64,000 nt of DNA, taken from assembly GCA_947460345.1 (NCBI GenBank), contig CANHGM010000002.1, positions 49,504-113,503 on the forward strand, written 5' to 3'. Source of the stretch: Bacteroidota bacterium. Its GTDB lineage: Bacteria; Bacteroidota; Bacteroidia; UKL13-3. This document shows, one piece after another, positions 37,269 through 45,863 of this stretch (its first letter is position 1; the number at the start of each line of letters is the position of its first letter). The position numbers were made by a program, and so were the translations under genes. Under the pieces are notes generated by a model. That model made no database searches, was not told the DNA's origin, and saw nothing but the letters and a program-made list of their open reading frames with translations.

Positions 37269-37298
37269 AAGGCTGGTCAATTTGATCAGCCTTTTTTT
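37269..37298 (+). terminator. Rho-independent terminator of the CotH/LTD gene
   Basis: AAGGCTGGTCA pairs with TGATCAGCCTT (one G-T wobble), with a short loop and seven T's, 20 bp past the stop. Confidence 0.85.
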
Positions 37299-37343
37299 AT
37301 GAATGATGCATAAAGTTGATTGTATTTTTAAGATTAATCATAC

Positions 37344-37351
37344 TATATTTG
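37344..37351 (+). promoter_or_regulatory. Putative -7 promoter element for the parvulin gene
   Basis: TATATTTG, 23 nt before ATG 37375 and downstream of the alternative ATGs at 37303 and 37306. Confidence 0.5.
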
Positions 37352-37374
37352 CGTCCATTTTAAAAAAAGTGTAC

Positions 37375-39327
37375 ATGAAAAAATATATTTATAGTTTATT
37401 CTTATTTTGCTTTGTTTCAAAAGTTTTGTTGGCTCAATCTCCCGTGTTATTCAACTATGGTATTGATAATGTAACTAAATCTGAATTTGAGCGAGTGTTT
37501 ATGAAGAACAATCAAAAAGACAAAAAACCAGATGAAAAATCTGTAAATGAATATTTAGATTTATATATCAATTTTAAATTAAAGGTTAAAGAAGCCCAAT
37601 CAATGGGATTAGACACTTCGGCTTCATTTAAAAAAGAATTAGAAGGATATAGAAAGCAATTAGCTCAACCATATTTAACTGACAAAAATGTAAATGAAGC
37701 TTTGATAAGAGAGGCGTATGATAGAGGTAAATTAGAAGTAAATGCATCACATATTTTAATTATGTGTGATGAAAATGCACTACCCAAAGACACGCTTGTT
37801 GCATATAATAAACTTGCTGAAATACGTAAATCAATTATAAAAGGAGAAGTATTTGATTCGGCTGCAAGACACGGAAGCGAAGACCCATCAGCTAAATTTA
37901 ACAATGGAAATTTAGGATATTTTACAGTTTTTAATCTTATATATTCATTCGAAAACTATGCATACATTACACCTAAAGGAGATGTGAGTCCTATATTCAG
38001 AACTAAGTTTGGTTATCATATATTAAAAGTGGTAGATAGAAGAAATACACGTAATGATATTAAAGTAGCACATATCATGATTAAGACTTCTAAAGATAAA
38101 AATACCATTTCGAATGCTAAAACTAGAATTGATAGTATATACCAACGTTTGATGAATAATGGCAATTTTGAAGAGTTAGCTCGCCAATATAGTGAAGACG
38201 ATGGAACAGCGAAAACAGGAGGTGTATTAAATTATATTACCAGTGTAGGCGGGCCATGGCCTCAAGAATTTAAAGATGCAGCCTTTACTATAAATACAAT
38301 AGGTGGAATTTCTCAGCCAGTTGAAACACCATATGGTTGGCATATCATCAAATTAATTGAAAGAAAAGAAACTCAAACTTTTGATCTACAAAAAGATCAA
38401 TTAAAACAAAAAATTTCGCGCGACCAAAGAAGTGAAGTAAACAAGTTGGCTGTGATAGACAGAATTAAAAAAGAATATAAATACAAAGAAAGACCTAAAG
38501 CAATTGATAATTTTTACATACTTGACTCAGCTAATTTAAATAAAGATTTAGCTGCAGGTAAATGGGCTGAAAATGATAAATTAAATTTTAAACAAAACAT
38601 GTTTACTTTAGGTCAAACTTCATATACCGAAAGCGATTTTAAAAGATATGTTTTAGATTATCAGACACCACGCCAACGTGGAGCAGCATTGGTTATGCTT
38701 AACGGAATGTTTAAAGATTTTGTGAATCAAAAATGTTTAGAATATGAAGAAGCACGTTTAGAGAGTAAATATGAAGATTTCAAAAACTTATACCAAGAGT
38801 ATAAAGAAGGTATTTTACTATTTGATTTAATGGACAAAAAAGTATGGAGCAAAGCTCAAACAGATACAGTTGGATTGAAAGACTATTATGAAGTAAACAA
38901 AAACAATTATATGTGGAAAGACAGAGTAGATGCAATAGCTTTTGAATGTGCTGATGCTAAGACTGCTAAAACCATTAAAAAACTGTTGAATAAAGGTATT
39001 GCTGCTGATAGTATTTTAAAAGTAGCTAATAAAACCAATCCTTTGAATACTACTGTAAAACAAGGGAAATTTGAAAAAGGAGAAAATACCATTGTTGACT
39101 CTTTAGGATGGAAATTAGGTGTGAATATATATGCCAATAAAAATGGTAAAAACTTTGTTTTACAAGTAAAAGAAGTAATGCTTGCACAACCTAAAAAAAT
39201 AACTGAGGCAAGAGGTCTAATCACGGCTGATTATCAAAACTATTTAGAGAAACAATGGATAGCTGATTTAAGAAGTAAATACCCTGTTTCAGTTGTTGAC
39301 TCTGTAAAAAATACATTGTTTAAATAA
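37375..39327 (+). CDS. Periplasmic peptidylprolyl isomerase, SurA-like with two parvulin domains
   Basis: A chaperone/isomerase (650 residues) for outer-membrane and secreted proteins. The signal peptide ends LLAQS. The SurA-type N-terminal helical domain is about 20-115. Two rotamase domains follow: about 118-230 (VNASHILIM, GNLGYF, FGYHILKVVDRR) and 235-340 (IKVAHIMIKT, GGVLNYI, YGWHIIKLIERKE). A long helical C-terminal part with another SurA-like segment ends the protein. The domain count fits SurA rather than PpiD, as there is no membrane anchor. fRMsr follows after 6 bp. Confidence 0.9.
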   Translation: MKKYIYSLFLFCFVSKVLLAQSPVLFNYGIDNVTKSEFERVFMKNNQKDKKPDEKSVNEYLDLYINFKLKVKEAQSMGLDTSASFKKELEGYRKQLAQPYLTDKNVNEALIREAYDRGKLEVNASHILIMCDENALPKDTLVAYNKLAEIRKSIIKGEVFDSAARHGSEDPSAKFNNGNLGYFTVFNLIYSFENYAYITPKGDVSPIFRTKFGYHILKVVDRRNTRNDIKVAHIMIKTSKDKNTISNAKTRIDSIYQRLMNNGNFEELARQYSEDDGTAKTGGVLNYITSVGGPWPQEFKDAAFTINTIGGISQPVETPYGWHIIKLIERKETQTFDLQKDQLKQKISRDQRSEVNKLAVIDRIKKEYKYKERPKAIDNFYILDSANLNKDLAAGKWAENDKLNFKQNMFTLGQTSYTESDFKRYVLDYQTPRQRGAALVMLNGMFKDFVNQKCLEYEEARLESKYEDFKNLYQEYKEGILLFDLMDKKVWSKAQTDTVGLKDYYEVNKNNYMWKDRVDAIAFECADAKTAKTIKKLLNKGIAADSILKVANKTNPLNTTVKQGKFEKGENTIVDSLGWKLGVNIYANKNGKNFVLQVKEVMLAQPKKITEARGLITADYQNYLEKQWIADLRSKYPVSVVDSVKNTLFK

Positions 39328-39333
39328 TATATA

Positions 39334-39810
39334 TTGGAGCAAATAGTTATTACTAGTTCCGAGAAAAAAGATATATACCAAGAGGTTTTGCCTCAGATAG
39401 CTTCATTGGTTTCAGCTGAAACCAATTTGATTGCTAATATGGCCAATACGTGTGCTGTGTTAAAAGAAGTATTTAACTGGTGGTGGGTTGGGTTTTATTT
39501 AGTAGAAAACGAACAAGAGTTGGTTCTTGGGCCATTTCAAGGTCCATTAGCTTGCACCAGAATAGCTAAAGGAAAAGGGGTTTGTGGGGCAGCTTGGCTT
39601 CAACAACAAACTATAATAGTTCCTAATGTTGATTTATTCCCAGGCCATATTGCGTGTAGCAGTGCCTCTAAATCAGAAATTGTTTTACCTTTAGTTATAC
39701 AAGGAAAAATGGTTGCAGTGCTTGATATTGATAGCGAAAAACTGGCTCATTTTGATGCAGATGACCAATATTTTTTAGAGAAAATTCTTAGTTTTTTTGA
39801 TTCCATTTAA
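39334..39810 (+). CDS. msrC: Free methionine-(R)-sulfoxide reductase (GAF domain)
   Basis: Reduces free Met-R-sulfoxide using thioredoxin. The single GAF domain of 158 residues has the three catalytic cysteines at 74, 84 and 108, exactly the spacing of E. coli fRMsr (84, 94, 118). They sit in ACTRIAKGKGVCGAAW and GHIACSSASKSEIV. The start is TTG 39334, 6 bp after the parvulin gene. The pair suggests joint care of damaged envelope proteins, though fRMsr itself is cytoplasmic. Confidence 0.92.
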   Translation: MEQIVITSSEKKDIYQEVLPQIASLVSAETNLIANMANTCAVLKEVFNWWWVGFYLVENEQELVLGPFQGPLACTRIAKGKGVCGAAWLQQQTIIVPNVDLFPGHIACSSASKSEIVLPLVIQGKMVAVLDIDSEKLAHFDADDQYFLEKILSFFDSI

Positions 39811-39839
39811 AGTCAGTTTTTTTACTAGTGATTTACTTA

Positions 39840-39847
39840 TACATTTG
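39840..39847 (+). promoter_or_regulatory. Putative -7 promoter element for fhs
   Basis: TACATTTG matches TAnnTTTG, 38 nt before the fhs ATG. This leader is longer than most here. Confidence 0.5.
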
Positions 39848-39885
39848 CAACTCACTAAAAAAAATAAACATTAAATTTAATTAAA

Positions 39886-41568
39886 ATGGCTAACGTACCT
39901 TCAGACATTGACATTGCTCAAGCAGCACATTTAAATCATATTAACACTGTAGCTCAAAAGCTTCAAATAGACATAGAAGAGCTTGAGCATTATGGTAAAT
40001 ACAAAGCCAAGCTTCCATTGCATTTAATCAATGACGAGAAAGTAAAGCAATCAAATTTGATATTGGTAACAGCCATAAATCCTACACCAGCAGGCGAAGG
40101 AAAAACTACTACAACCATTGGACTTACAGAGGGGTTAAATAAAATAGGCAAACAAGCCATGGCAGTATTGCGTGAGCCATCATTAGGGCCTGTATTTGGC
40201 ATGAAAGGTGGAGCAGCAGGAGGTGGATATAGCCAAGTGATTCCTATGGAAGATATTAACTTGCATTTTACTGGTGATTTTTCGGCTATAGAAAAAGCCA
40301 ATAATTTGTTAGCTGCTTTGATAGATAATAATATTCAAAACAAAACAGATAATAACTTAAATATAGACCCACGAACTGTTGTGTGGAAGCGTGTGATGGA
40401 TATGAACGACCGTTCTTTAAGAAACATTGTATCAGGTATGGGTGGCAAGCAAGGAGGAATGCTTCGCGAAACTGGATTTAATATCACTGCTGCATCTGAA
40501 ATTATGGCTATATTATGTTTGTCTAAAAGTTTTAGCGATTTAAAAGGCAAACTAAGCAATATATATATAGGGAATAAATATGATGGAACACCTGTATATG
40601 CTAGAGATTTAAAAGCACAAGGAGCTATGGCTGCATTGCTTAAAGATGCCATCAAGCCTAATTTGGTTCAAACGTTAGAAGGTAACCCAGCTATTATTCA
40701 TGGTGGGCCGTTTGCAAATATTGCACAAGGAACCAATACCATCGTAGCTACTAAAATGGGAATGACATTAAGTAACTATGTGGTAACAGAAGCTGGTTTT
40801 GGTGCAGACTTAGGTGCAGAGAAGTTCTTAAACATCAAATGTGGTTATGCTGGTATATCGCCTAAAGCAGTGGTAATAGTAGCTACAGTTAGAGCACTTA
40901 AATACCATGGTGGAGCAGCATTAGATACTTTAAAACAAGAAAATTTAGACGCCTTAGCTAAAGGTTTTGCTAACTTAGAAAAACATATACAAAACATTCG
41001 TTCATTTGGATTGCCAGCAGTGGTAAGTATCAATAAATTTGTGAGTGATACTCAAGCAGAATTAGATGCCATTGTTACTTATTGTCGTTCATTGGGAGCA
41101 GGTGTTGCTATAGCAGAAGGATGGGAAAAAGGTGGAGAGGGAATGAAAGACCTAGCCAATGAAGTTACTACTGCTATTGAAAGCAACAAAGAAGCTTATA
41201 AACCATTGTACAATTGGGACGATACAGTAGAAAATAAAATTACGGCTATTGCTAAAAATATATATGGAGCTGATGGAGTTAAATTTGAAAGCAAAGCACA
41301 AACAGATTTGAAAAAAATATATAAACTTGGTTTAGATAAGTTACCTATCTGTATGGCTAAAACACAATATTCATTTAGTGATAATCCTAAACTGCTAGGC
41401 CGTCCTACAGGGTTTACGGTTACCGTTAGAGAGTTTGAATTTGCAGCAGGTGCAGGGTTTTTAATACCTATATGTGGCGATATGTTGCGTATGCCAGGGT
41501 TGCCTCAAGTTCCTTCAGCCAATCATATTGATATAGATGACAATGGCAAGATAAGTGGCTTGTTTTAA
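39886..41568 (+). CDS. fhs: Formate--tetrahydrofolate ligase
   Basis: ATP-dependent synthesis of 10-formyl-tetrahydrofolate for one-carbon metabolism. The 560-residue length is normal. The P-loop TPAGEGKTTTTIGL lies near residue 65, followed by REPSLGPVFGMKGGAAGGGYSQ, the DINLHFTGDFSAIEKANNLLAA block, and EGNPAIIHGGPFANIAQGTN. Codon use is somewhat richer in GC than its neighbours. The downstream thioesterase starts in the last base of its stop codon. Confidence 0.97.
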   Translation: MANVPSDIDIAQAAHLNHINTVAQKLQIDIEELEHYGKYKAKLPLHLINDEKVKQSNLILVTAINPTPAGEGKTTTTIGLTEGLNKIGKQAMAVLREPSLGPVFGMKGGAAGGGYSQVIPMEDINLHFTGDFSAIEKANNLLAALIDNNIQNKTDNNLNIDPRTVVWKRVMDMNDRSLRNIVSGMGGKQGGMLRETGFNITAASEIMAILCLSKSFSDLKGKLSNIYIGNKYDGTPVYARDLKAQGAMAALLKDAIKPNLVQTLEGNPAIIHGGPFANIAQGTNTIVATKMGMTLSNYVVTEAGFGADLGAEKFLNIKCGYAGISPKAVVIVATVRALKYHGGAALDTLKQENLDALAKGFANLEKHIQNIRSFGLPAVVSINKFVSDTQAELDAIVTYCRSLGAGVAIAEGWEKGGEGMKDLANEVTTAIESNKEAYKPLYNWDDTVENKITAIAKNIYGADGVKFESKAQTDLKKIYKLGLDKLPICMAKTQYSFSDNPKLLGRPTGFTVTVREFEFAAGAGFLIPICGDMLRMPGLPQVPSANHIDIDDNGKISGLF

Positions 41569-41975
41569 TGTTTACGCATTACACCAATATCAGGGTTAGA
41601 TATGCTGAAACAGACCAAATGGGGGTGGTTTACCACGGTAACTACCCTGCCTATATAGAAGAAGCTAGGACAGACTCTTTTAGGCAATTTGGGCTCACAT
41701 ATAAAGAGCTTGAAGCTAGTGGTATTATGATGCCGGTATTAGAGATGAAATTTAAGTTTTTAAGTCCTGCATATTATGATGATGTAATCACTATTAAAAC
41801 CATGATTACAAAGCTACCAGAAATAAGAATTTTTTTTGATTTTGAGATATATAAAGAAGACAAATTAATAGGTACTGCTTCGGTAGTATTGGTATGTGTA
41901 GATGCTCTTACACGCAAGCCAGTTAAATGTCCGCAAGTATATATTGATAAGCTATCACAATTTATTAAAGCTTAA
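41568..41975 (+). CDS. Acyl-CoA thioesterase, YbgC/4HBT hotdog family
   Basis: A hotdog-fold thioesterase of 135 residues. The opening RVRYAETDQMGVVYHGNYPAYIEEAR contains the catalytic Asp of DQMGVVYH, and FLSPAYYDDVITIKT is the second family block. It hydrolyses short or medium acyl-CoAs; the physiological substrate is unknown, and YbgC relatives belong to Tol-Pal clusters. Its ATG overlaps the fhs stop (TAATG), indicating translational coupling. Confidence 0.9.
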   Translation: MFTHYTNIRVRYAETDQMGVVYHGNYPAYIEEARTDSFRQFGLTYKELEASGIMMPVLEMKFKFLSPAYYDDVITIKTMITKLPEIRIFFDFEIYKEDKLIGTASVVLVCVDALTRKPVKCPQVYIDKLSQFIKA

Positions 41976-41999
41976 TATATATATATATATATATATATA
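41975..41999. repeat. (AT)12 dinucleotide tract
   Basis: A perfect run of alternating A and T of 25 bases directly follows the thioesterase stop codon and ends 2 bp before the ATG of a decayed gene. Such tracts are slippage-prone and may extrude cruciforms. Confidence 0.9.
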
Positions 42000-42001
42000 A
42001 C

Positions 42002-42232
42002 ATGAGACTAATTATTTGCTTTTTTTGTATGGTAAGTTTGTTGGGCAATGCACAAACATAAAAACAACCAGTGCTTGCATACCTAAGCCCTGTTTATTTT
42101 ATCTTTGATAGTGCTCGGGGTAAGTTTTACATAGGGGGTTAATTGGTATACTGTTGGGGTGAATATATTAATGGGGAGGGAGGAGTTTGTGAGGGGATTT
42201 GCTTCTCTAACTCACACTGTGAATAATTAATC
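42002..42232 (+). pseudogene. Decayed secreted-protein gene (signal peptide followed by stops)
   Basis: An ATG at 42002 opens a good signal peptide (hydrophobic core ICFFCMVSLLG, then NAQT) that stops at TAA directly after the cleavage site. In-frame reading continues for 26 codons (KQPVLAYLSPV and so on) to another stop. A second frame stays open to TAA at 42230-42232 (encoding NILMGREEF). Base composition here is G-rich on the plus strand, unlike its surroundings. The 311 bp between 41975 and 42287 hold this remnant, the AT tract and a short repeat (42265-42290). Family unknown. Confidence 0.4.
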
Positions 42233-42286
42233 AAAAACTATATAATTTTAATTATATTAATTAAAAGTCATTTGAAGCAATATAAC

Positions 42287-42970
42287 CTACTTCTTAAAAA
42301 AAGCATCGCTAATACCTTTGTTTACTTGGTAATTAGACAGTGTTATTTTTATTTTCCCTTTTTTTGAGGTTTCGTTGGCGGGTGCTTTTTTAGAGGTATT
42401 GATATCAGCCGCTATGCTTTTGGGAATCTTAAATTTTTTAATGTCTATCTCAAAGTTCATGACATCAGGCAACCCATAGACCAATTGTTGGCCATATATA
42501 TACTCAGTGATGATGGTGCCATTAGACTTGGTGGTGATTTGTGATTTTAGAATCACCTGCTGTTTCTCGTCAACCCAAAGTTTGCCTAAAATAATGTCTT
42601 CTATATCGGCACTGGGGATGATGCTGATGAGTGACACCGCGGTGTTGTTATATTTCTCGACACCTTGGTATACAGCCGTATATTTATTGGTGTCGGCAAT
42701 GAGTTGGGTAAGTTGCACAAAGCTTTGCTTGGGAATGATGGCGATGCTTTTAGACTCTATTTTAAATTTATCTTTCTGCTTAAAATATATCTTGGCATTG
42801 ATGGGCAACATTTTGATAAATGGCAGGTCTACTTTTACCTGTGCATCTACGGTGTAGTCTTGGGCTTTCTTCAGTTTGGTATATACAAGGTTTAATACTT
42901 TGTTAGGCTGTTGTGCTATAGCGGTATGGCTTATAGCTAGCAGTATGAATATATATATATACTTTTTCAT
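42287..42970 (-). CDS. LolA-like / outer-membrane lipoprotein-sorting family protein
   Basis: A 227-residue exported protein. The signal peptide ends AIAQQ; the rest is an alternating beta pattern with a KIYFKQKDKFKIESKS strand pair, a GKLWVDEKQQVILKSQ block and a YGLPDVMNFEID strand, the usual half-barrel of LolA/LolB-like proteins (DUF4292-type). The C-terminal end is basic. Its start overlaps the ABC permease stop by 1 bp, so it is the third gene of the exporter operon and may receive or sense the exported lipid or lipoprotein. Specific function unknown. Confidence 0.7.
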   Translation of the reverse strand: MKKYIYIFILLAISHTAIAQQPNKVLNLVYTKLKKAQDYTVDAQVKVDLPFIKMLPINAKIYFKQKDKFKIESKSIAIIPKQSFVQLTQLIADTNKYTAVYQGVEKYNNTAVSLISIIPSADIEDIILGKLWVDEKQQVILKSQITTKSNGTIITEYIYGQQLVYGLPDVMNFEIDIKKFKIPKSIAADINTSKKAPANETSKKGKIKITLSNYQVNKGISDAFFKK

Positions 42971-43812
42971 TAAGAAAGAATGTCTTTTTTGTTAAACTTA
43001 TACATAGCCAATCCCAATAAAAAAACTATATGAGCCAATAAAATGAAAATAGATTGTTTAATCTGTTCCCACTCAAGCGGGTCGTCGAAAAAGAAACGCC
43101 AAGCAGCCATATGTGTAGTGAACAAGAAAGGCCTGATGCTATCGAATATAGGCACATCTAAAGTACCAATAATGGTAAAGACTAAGATGATGCCCATGGT
43201 TGACACAATAGGGCCAATAGAGTTGTCAGAAAAGCACGAGAGTGTGATAGAGAGCGTGGCTACCATCACCAATGATAAAAAAGCCATGAATAAGCCGCAA
43301 TAAAACCGCCAACTGATATCGTCTTGTTGGAGTATGGTGAGTCCGTCAGATTTAAGTACAATCAAATCGCCAACACCAAAGAGCAGTCGGCCTAAGAACA
43401 CGGCCAAGAAAGCAAGCCATACCACTACTATAAGTGTATATATACAACTGGCTAAGAATTTAGAAAACAATATACTGTTTCTTGACAAAGGTTTGGTTAA
43501 CAGCAAACGTATGGTGCCCATAGCCGACTCACCTGAAATTAAATCACCCGTGACAAAAGCAATAAGCAAGGGCACATGTATAATGAGCATTTGTAATACA
43601 ATAAACCCAATGAGGTTGCCATTTAATATATGTCCTTCAAACGTAAGCGATTGCTCGAACTGGCCTGTGATAAAGGAGATATAAAACATGCCATCCATTT
43701 TCATGGCAAACAAAATAATGCCTATAATGATGGTGATGCCAGCAATGCCTATATAGCTTCTAGGCTTATATACTATTTTTAATAGTTCGTTATAGGTGTT
43801 TTTTAAAAACAT
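42970..43812 (-). CDS. ABC-2 type transporter permease
   Basis: A 280-residue integral membrane protein with about six helices, of the ABC-2/NosY-like permease family. The cytosolic segment LISGESAMGTIRLLLTKPLSRNSILFSKFLAS is characteristic. It pairs with the ATPase 4 bp upstream and is translationally coupled to the LolA-like gene. Base composition is visibly richer in G+C than the flanking genes. Substrate unknown. Confidence 0.9.
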   Translation of the reverse strand: MFLKNTYNELLKIVYKPRSYIGIAGITIIIGIILFAMKMDGMFYISFITGQFEQSLTFEGHILNGNLIGFIVLQMLIIHVPLLIAFVTGDLISGESAMGTIRLLLTKPLSRNSILFSKFLASCIYTLIVVVWLAFLAVFLGRLLFGVGDLIVLKSDGLTILQQDDISWRFYCGLFMAFLSLVMVATLSITLSCFSDNSIGPIVSTMGIILVFTIIGTLDVPIFDSIRPFLFTTHMAAWRFFFDDPLEWEQIKQSIFILLAHIVFLLGLAMYKFNKKDILS

Positions 43813-43816
43813 ATAT

Positions 43817-44734
43817 TTATGCTGTTATCAGTTTTAAGAAATAGTCTTCGAGTTTGCGTTTGGTTTCGATGGCATATACTGAGATTTGAGCATCACAAAA
43901 CAATGTATTGATTAACGCAATTTGTGGATGAGTGATTTGCAAAAATATTTGTGTTTCTTTCTCATATAAAAACGAAGCAGCATACACTGATTGTTGGATA
44001 ATGGCTTTGGTATTAGCGGTGTCAGAGACAGTAAAAGACACAATCAACTCTTGGCTGTTGAGCAACTCTGAAACATTGCCTTGCACTATAGTTTTGCCTT
44101 TGTTTATAATAATCATTCTGTTGGCTATCAACTCTATTTCGGAGAGTATATGCGACGACAAAATAATGGTTTTGTTGTATTCAGATTTGAGTTGCAGAAT
44201 GAGGTTTCTGATGTCTATGATGCCTTGTGGGTCGAGCCCGGTGGTGGGTTCGTCAAGTATAATCAGTTCAGGGTCGTGCATGAGTGTTTGGGCTATACCC
44301 AAGCGTTGTTTCATGCCATGAGAAAAACCGCTGAACTTGTCTTTTTCTCTTCCTTTAAGCCCTACAAATTCTATCAATTCGTGAATGCGTTTTTTAGAGA
44401 TGTCTTTGCCTGAGATTCTCGCAAAAATTTCTAAGTTTTTTTCGGCAGATAGGTATTTATAAAAATCGGGTTTCTCTACGATGCTTCCAATTTTTGACAG
44501 AATCTCGTTTCGGTGTTTGTTGAGGTCTTTACCAAAAAGTTTGATGGATCCGCTGGTGGGTTTTATGAGCGAAAGGATGGTTCGGATGGTGGTGCTTTTA
44601 CCGGCACCATTGGGTCCAAGAAAGCCAAATATATCGCCTTGATACACATCAAAACTCACATCTTCTAAGGCACAAAACTGGTCGTAGTACTTTACTAAAT
44701 TTCGAACCTCGACAATATTTATTTCTTCTTTCAA
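43817..44734 (-). CDS. ABC transporter ATP-binding protein (ABC-2 exporter)
   Basis: The ATPase subunit (305 residues). Walker A GPNGAGKST is at about residues 39-47; the signature SGFSHGMKQRLGIAQTL, Walker B LIILDEPTTGLDP, and the H-loop LSSHILSEIE are all intact. A C-terminal extension of about 90 residues is typical of ABC-2 exporters (CcmA/NatA type). It starts at TTG 44734, with a TATCTTTG box 46 nt upstream. It is the first gene of an ATPase-permease-LolA-like operon. Local GC reaches well above 50% around the Walker B region. Confidence 0.93.
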   Translation of the reverse strand: MKEEINIVEVRNLVKYYDQFCALEDVSFDVYQGDIFGFLGPNGAGKSTTIRTILSLIKPTSGSIKLFGKDLNKHRNEILSKIGSIVEKPDFYKYLSAEKNLEIFARISGKDISKKRIHELIEFVGLKGREKDKFSGFSHGMKQRLGIAQTLMHDPELIILDEPTTGLDPQGIIDIRNLILQLKSEYNKTIILSSHILSEIELIANRMIIINKGKTIVQGNVSELLNSQELIVSFTVSDTANTKAIIQQSVYAASFLYEKETQIFLQITHPQIALINTLFCDAQISVYAIETKRKLEDYFLKLITA

Positions 44735-44780
44735 TGTGATACTATGTAAACAACTTAGCTCTCCAATTGTTTACCTATAA

Positions 44781-44788
44781 CAAAGATA
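44781..44788 (-). promoter_or_regulatory. Putative -7 promoter element for the ABC operon
   Basis: TATCTTTG on the minus strand, 46 nt upstream of the TTG start at 44734. Confidence 0.45.
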
Positions 44789-44806
44789 ATTTAAACTCAT
44801 TAAAAA

Positions 44807-45439
44807 ATGTATATACATTTAAACACGGCTGAGATCCTCAAACTTGACCAAAGATATAGGGCTAATTTGATTAATTCTATTGGAGGATTTAAGAGTGTAG
44901 CCCTTATAGCCACGTCAGCTAACGACCAAGCCAATGTAGCAATCTTTAACTCTATAGTGCACATAGGAGCACATCCGCCATTGGTGGGTTTTGTAGTCAG
45001 ACCAGACTCAGTTGAAAGGCATACCTTGGAGAATATATTAGATACAAATGTTTATACCATAAACCATATCACCAGTGATATATATATGCAGGCCCATCAA
45101 ACATCGGCTAGGTACCCAAGAGATGTGTCAGAGTTTGATGCAGTAGAGCTTGAAGCGGAATATAAAGAAAACTTTGCGGCCCCTTATGTCAAAGAATCGC
45201 ATATACAAATAGGGTTAATATTTAAAGAAAAAATTGATATTGCTTTGAACCAAACATCTTTGATTATTGGTGAAATACAACATATATATATGCCTGAGCA
45301 TTGTGTGCAAGAAGATGGGTTTGTAGATTTAGAAAAAGCTGGCACTGTCACAAGTGCTGGGCTTGACAGTTATTATACAGTAAACAAACTGGGGAGGTTG
45401 CGGTATGCAAAGCCTAATGAATTGCCTTCTATATTGTAA
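44807..45439 (+). CDS. Flavin reductase-like domain protein (FMN-binding split barrel)
   Basis: A 210-residue cytoplasmic flavoprotein. The split-barrel fold is shown by IGGFKSVALIATSANDQANVAIFNSIVHIGAHPP (a stretch read in overlapping parts) and GFVVRPDSVERHTLENI, with the INHI and SARYPRD strands of the flavin reductase-like family. It may supply reduced flavin to a mono-oxygenase, but none is adjacent. It is divergent from the ABC operon. Confidence 0.85.
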   Translation: MYIHLNTAEILKLDQRYRANLINSIGGFKSVALIATSANDQANVAIFNSIVHIGAHPPLVGFVVRPDSVERHTLENILDTNVYTINHITSDIYMQAHQTSARYPRDVSEFDAVELEAEYKENFAAPYVKESHIQIGLIFKEKIDIALNQTSLIIGEIQHIYMPEHCVQEDGFVDLEKAGTVTSAGLDSYYTVNKLGRLRYAKPNELPSIL

Positions 45440-45509
45440 AATGATATATACACAAACAACAGTATATAAAACTTGAAATTAAAACCAATTAAAACCTACA
45501 ATAATCATA

Positions 45510-45737
45510 TTAGAGAACCCTTCTTCGTGCCATTTGTCGGGATCTACTAAAGGGTCTTTTTTCGTTGGGAGAAGTTAAGTTAACCTGGTTAAATCCATTT
45601 GGCAATTTACTATTAGGTAAAAAAGCCAATGCACCCAAAAAAGACTTTTTCTTCATGGGTATTTTTCCTTGGCTATAAATGAAATTTGAAAAGATGAAAA
45701 AAGCTAAAACAGAAAACAGTATTTTTTTTGGTTGCAT
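45510..45737 (-). CDS. Small exported protein of unknown function
   Basis: A 75-residue protein. The signal peptide (QPKKI n-region, core LFSVLAFFIFSNF, end IYSQ) is convincing. The remaining 50 residues are basic, with PMKKKSFLGALAFLP and an Arg-rich end (SRSRQMARRRVL). ATG 45737 is chosen over an upstream in-frame codon (45764) because it begins the signal peptide. I recognise no family. Confidence 0.5.
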   Translation of the reverse strand: MQPKKILFSVLAFFIFSNFIYSQGKIPMKKKSFLGALAFLPNSKLPNGFNQVNLTSPNEKRPFSRSRQMARRRVL

Positions 45738-45830
45738 ATATTCGGCCAAATATATACGCCTCAAGTATAGGTTTGCTTATTAATTAGGCTACTTTTTTTA
45801 CTCCACTGATTTTTAAATTAATAAATAACA

Positions 45831-45838
45831 TATATTTG
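45831..45838 (+). promoter_or_regulatory. Putative -7 promoter element for the SPFH gene
   Basis: TATATTTG, 25 nt before the ATG at 45864. Confidence 0.5.
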
Positions 45839-45863
45839 TATTTAAAATTAACTAAATAAATAT

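Noticed and set aside
42507..42895. Plus-strand frames opposite the LolA-like gene
   Set aside because: They are antisense to a coherent exported protein in a coupled operon.
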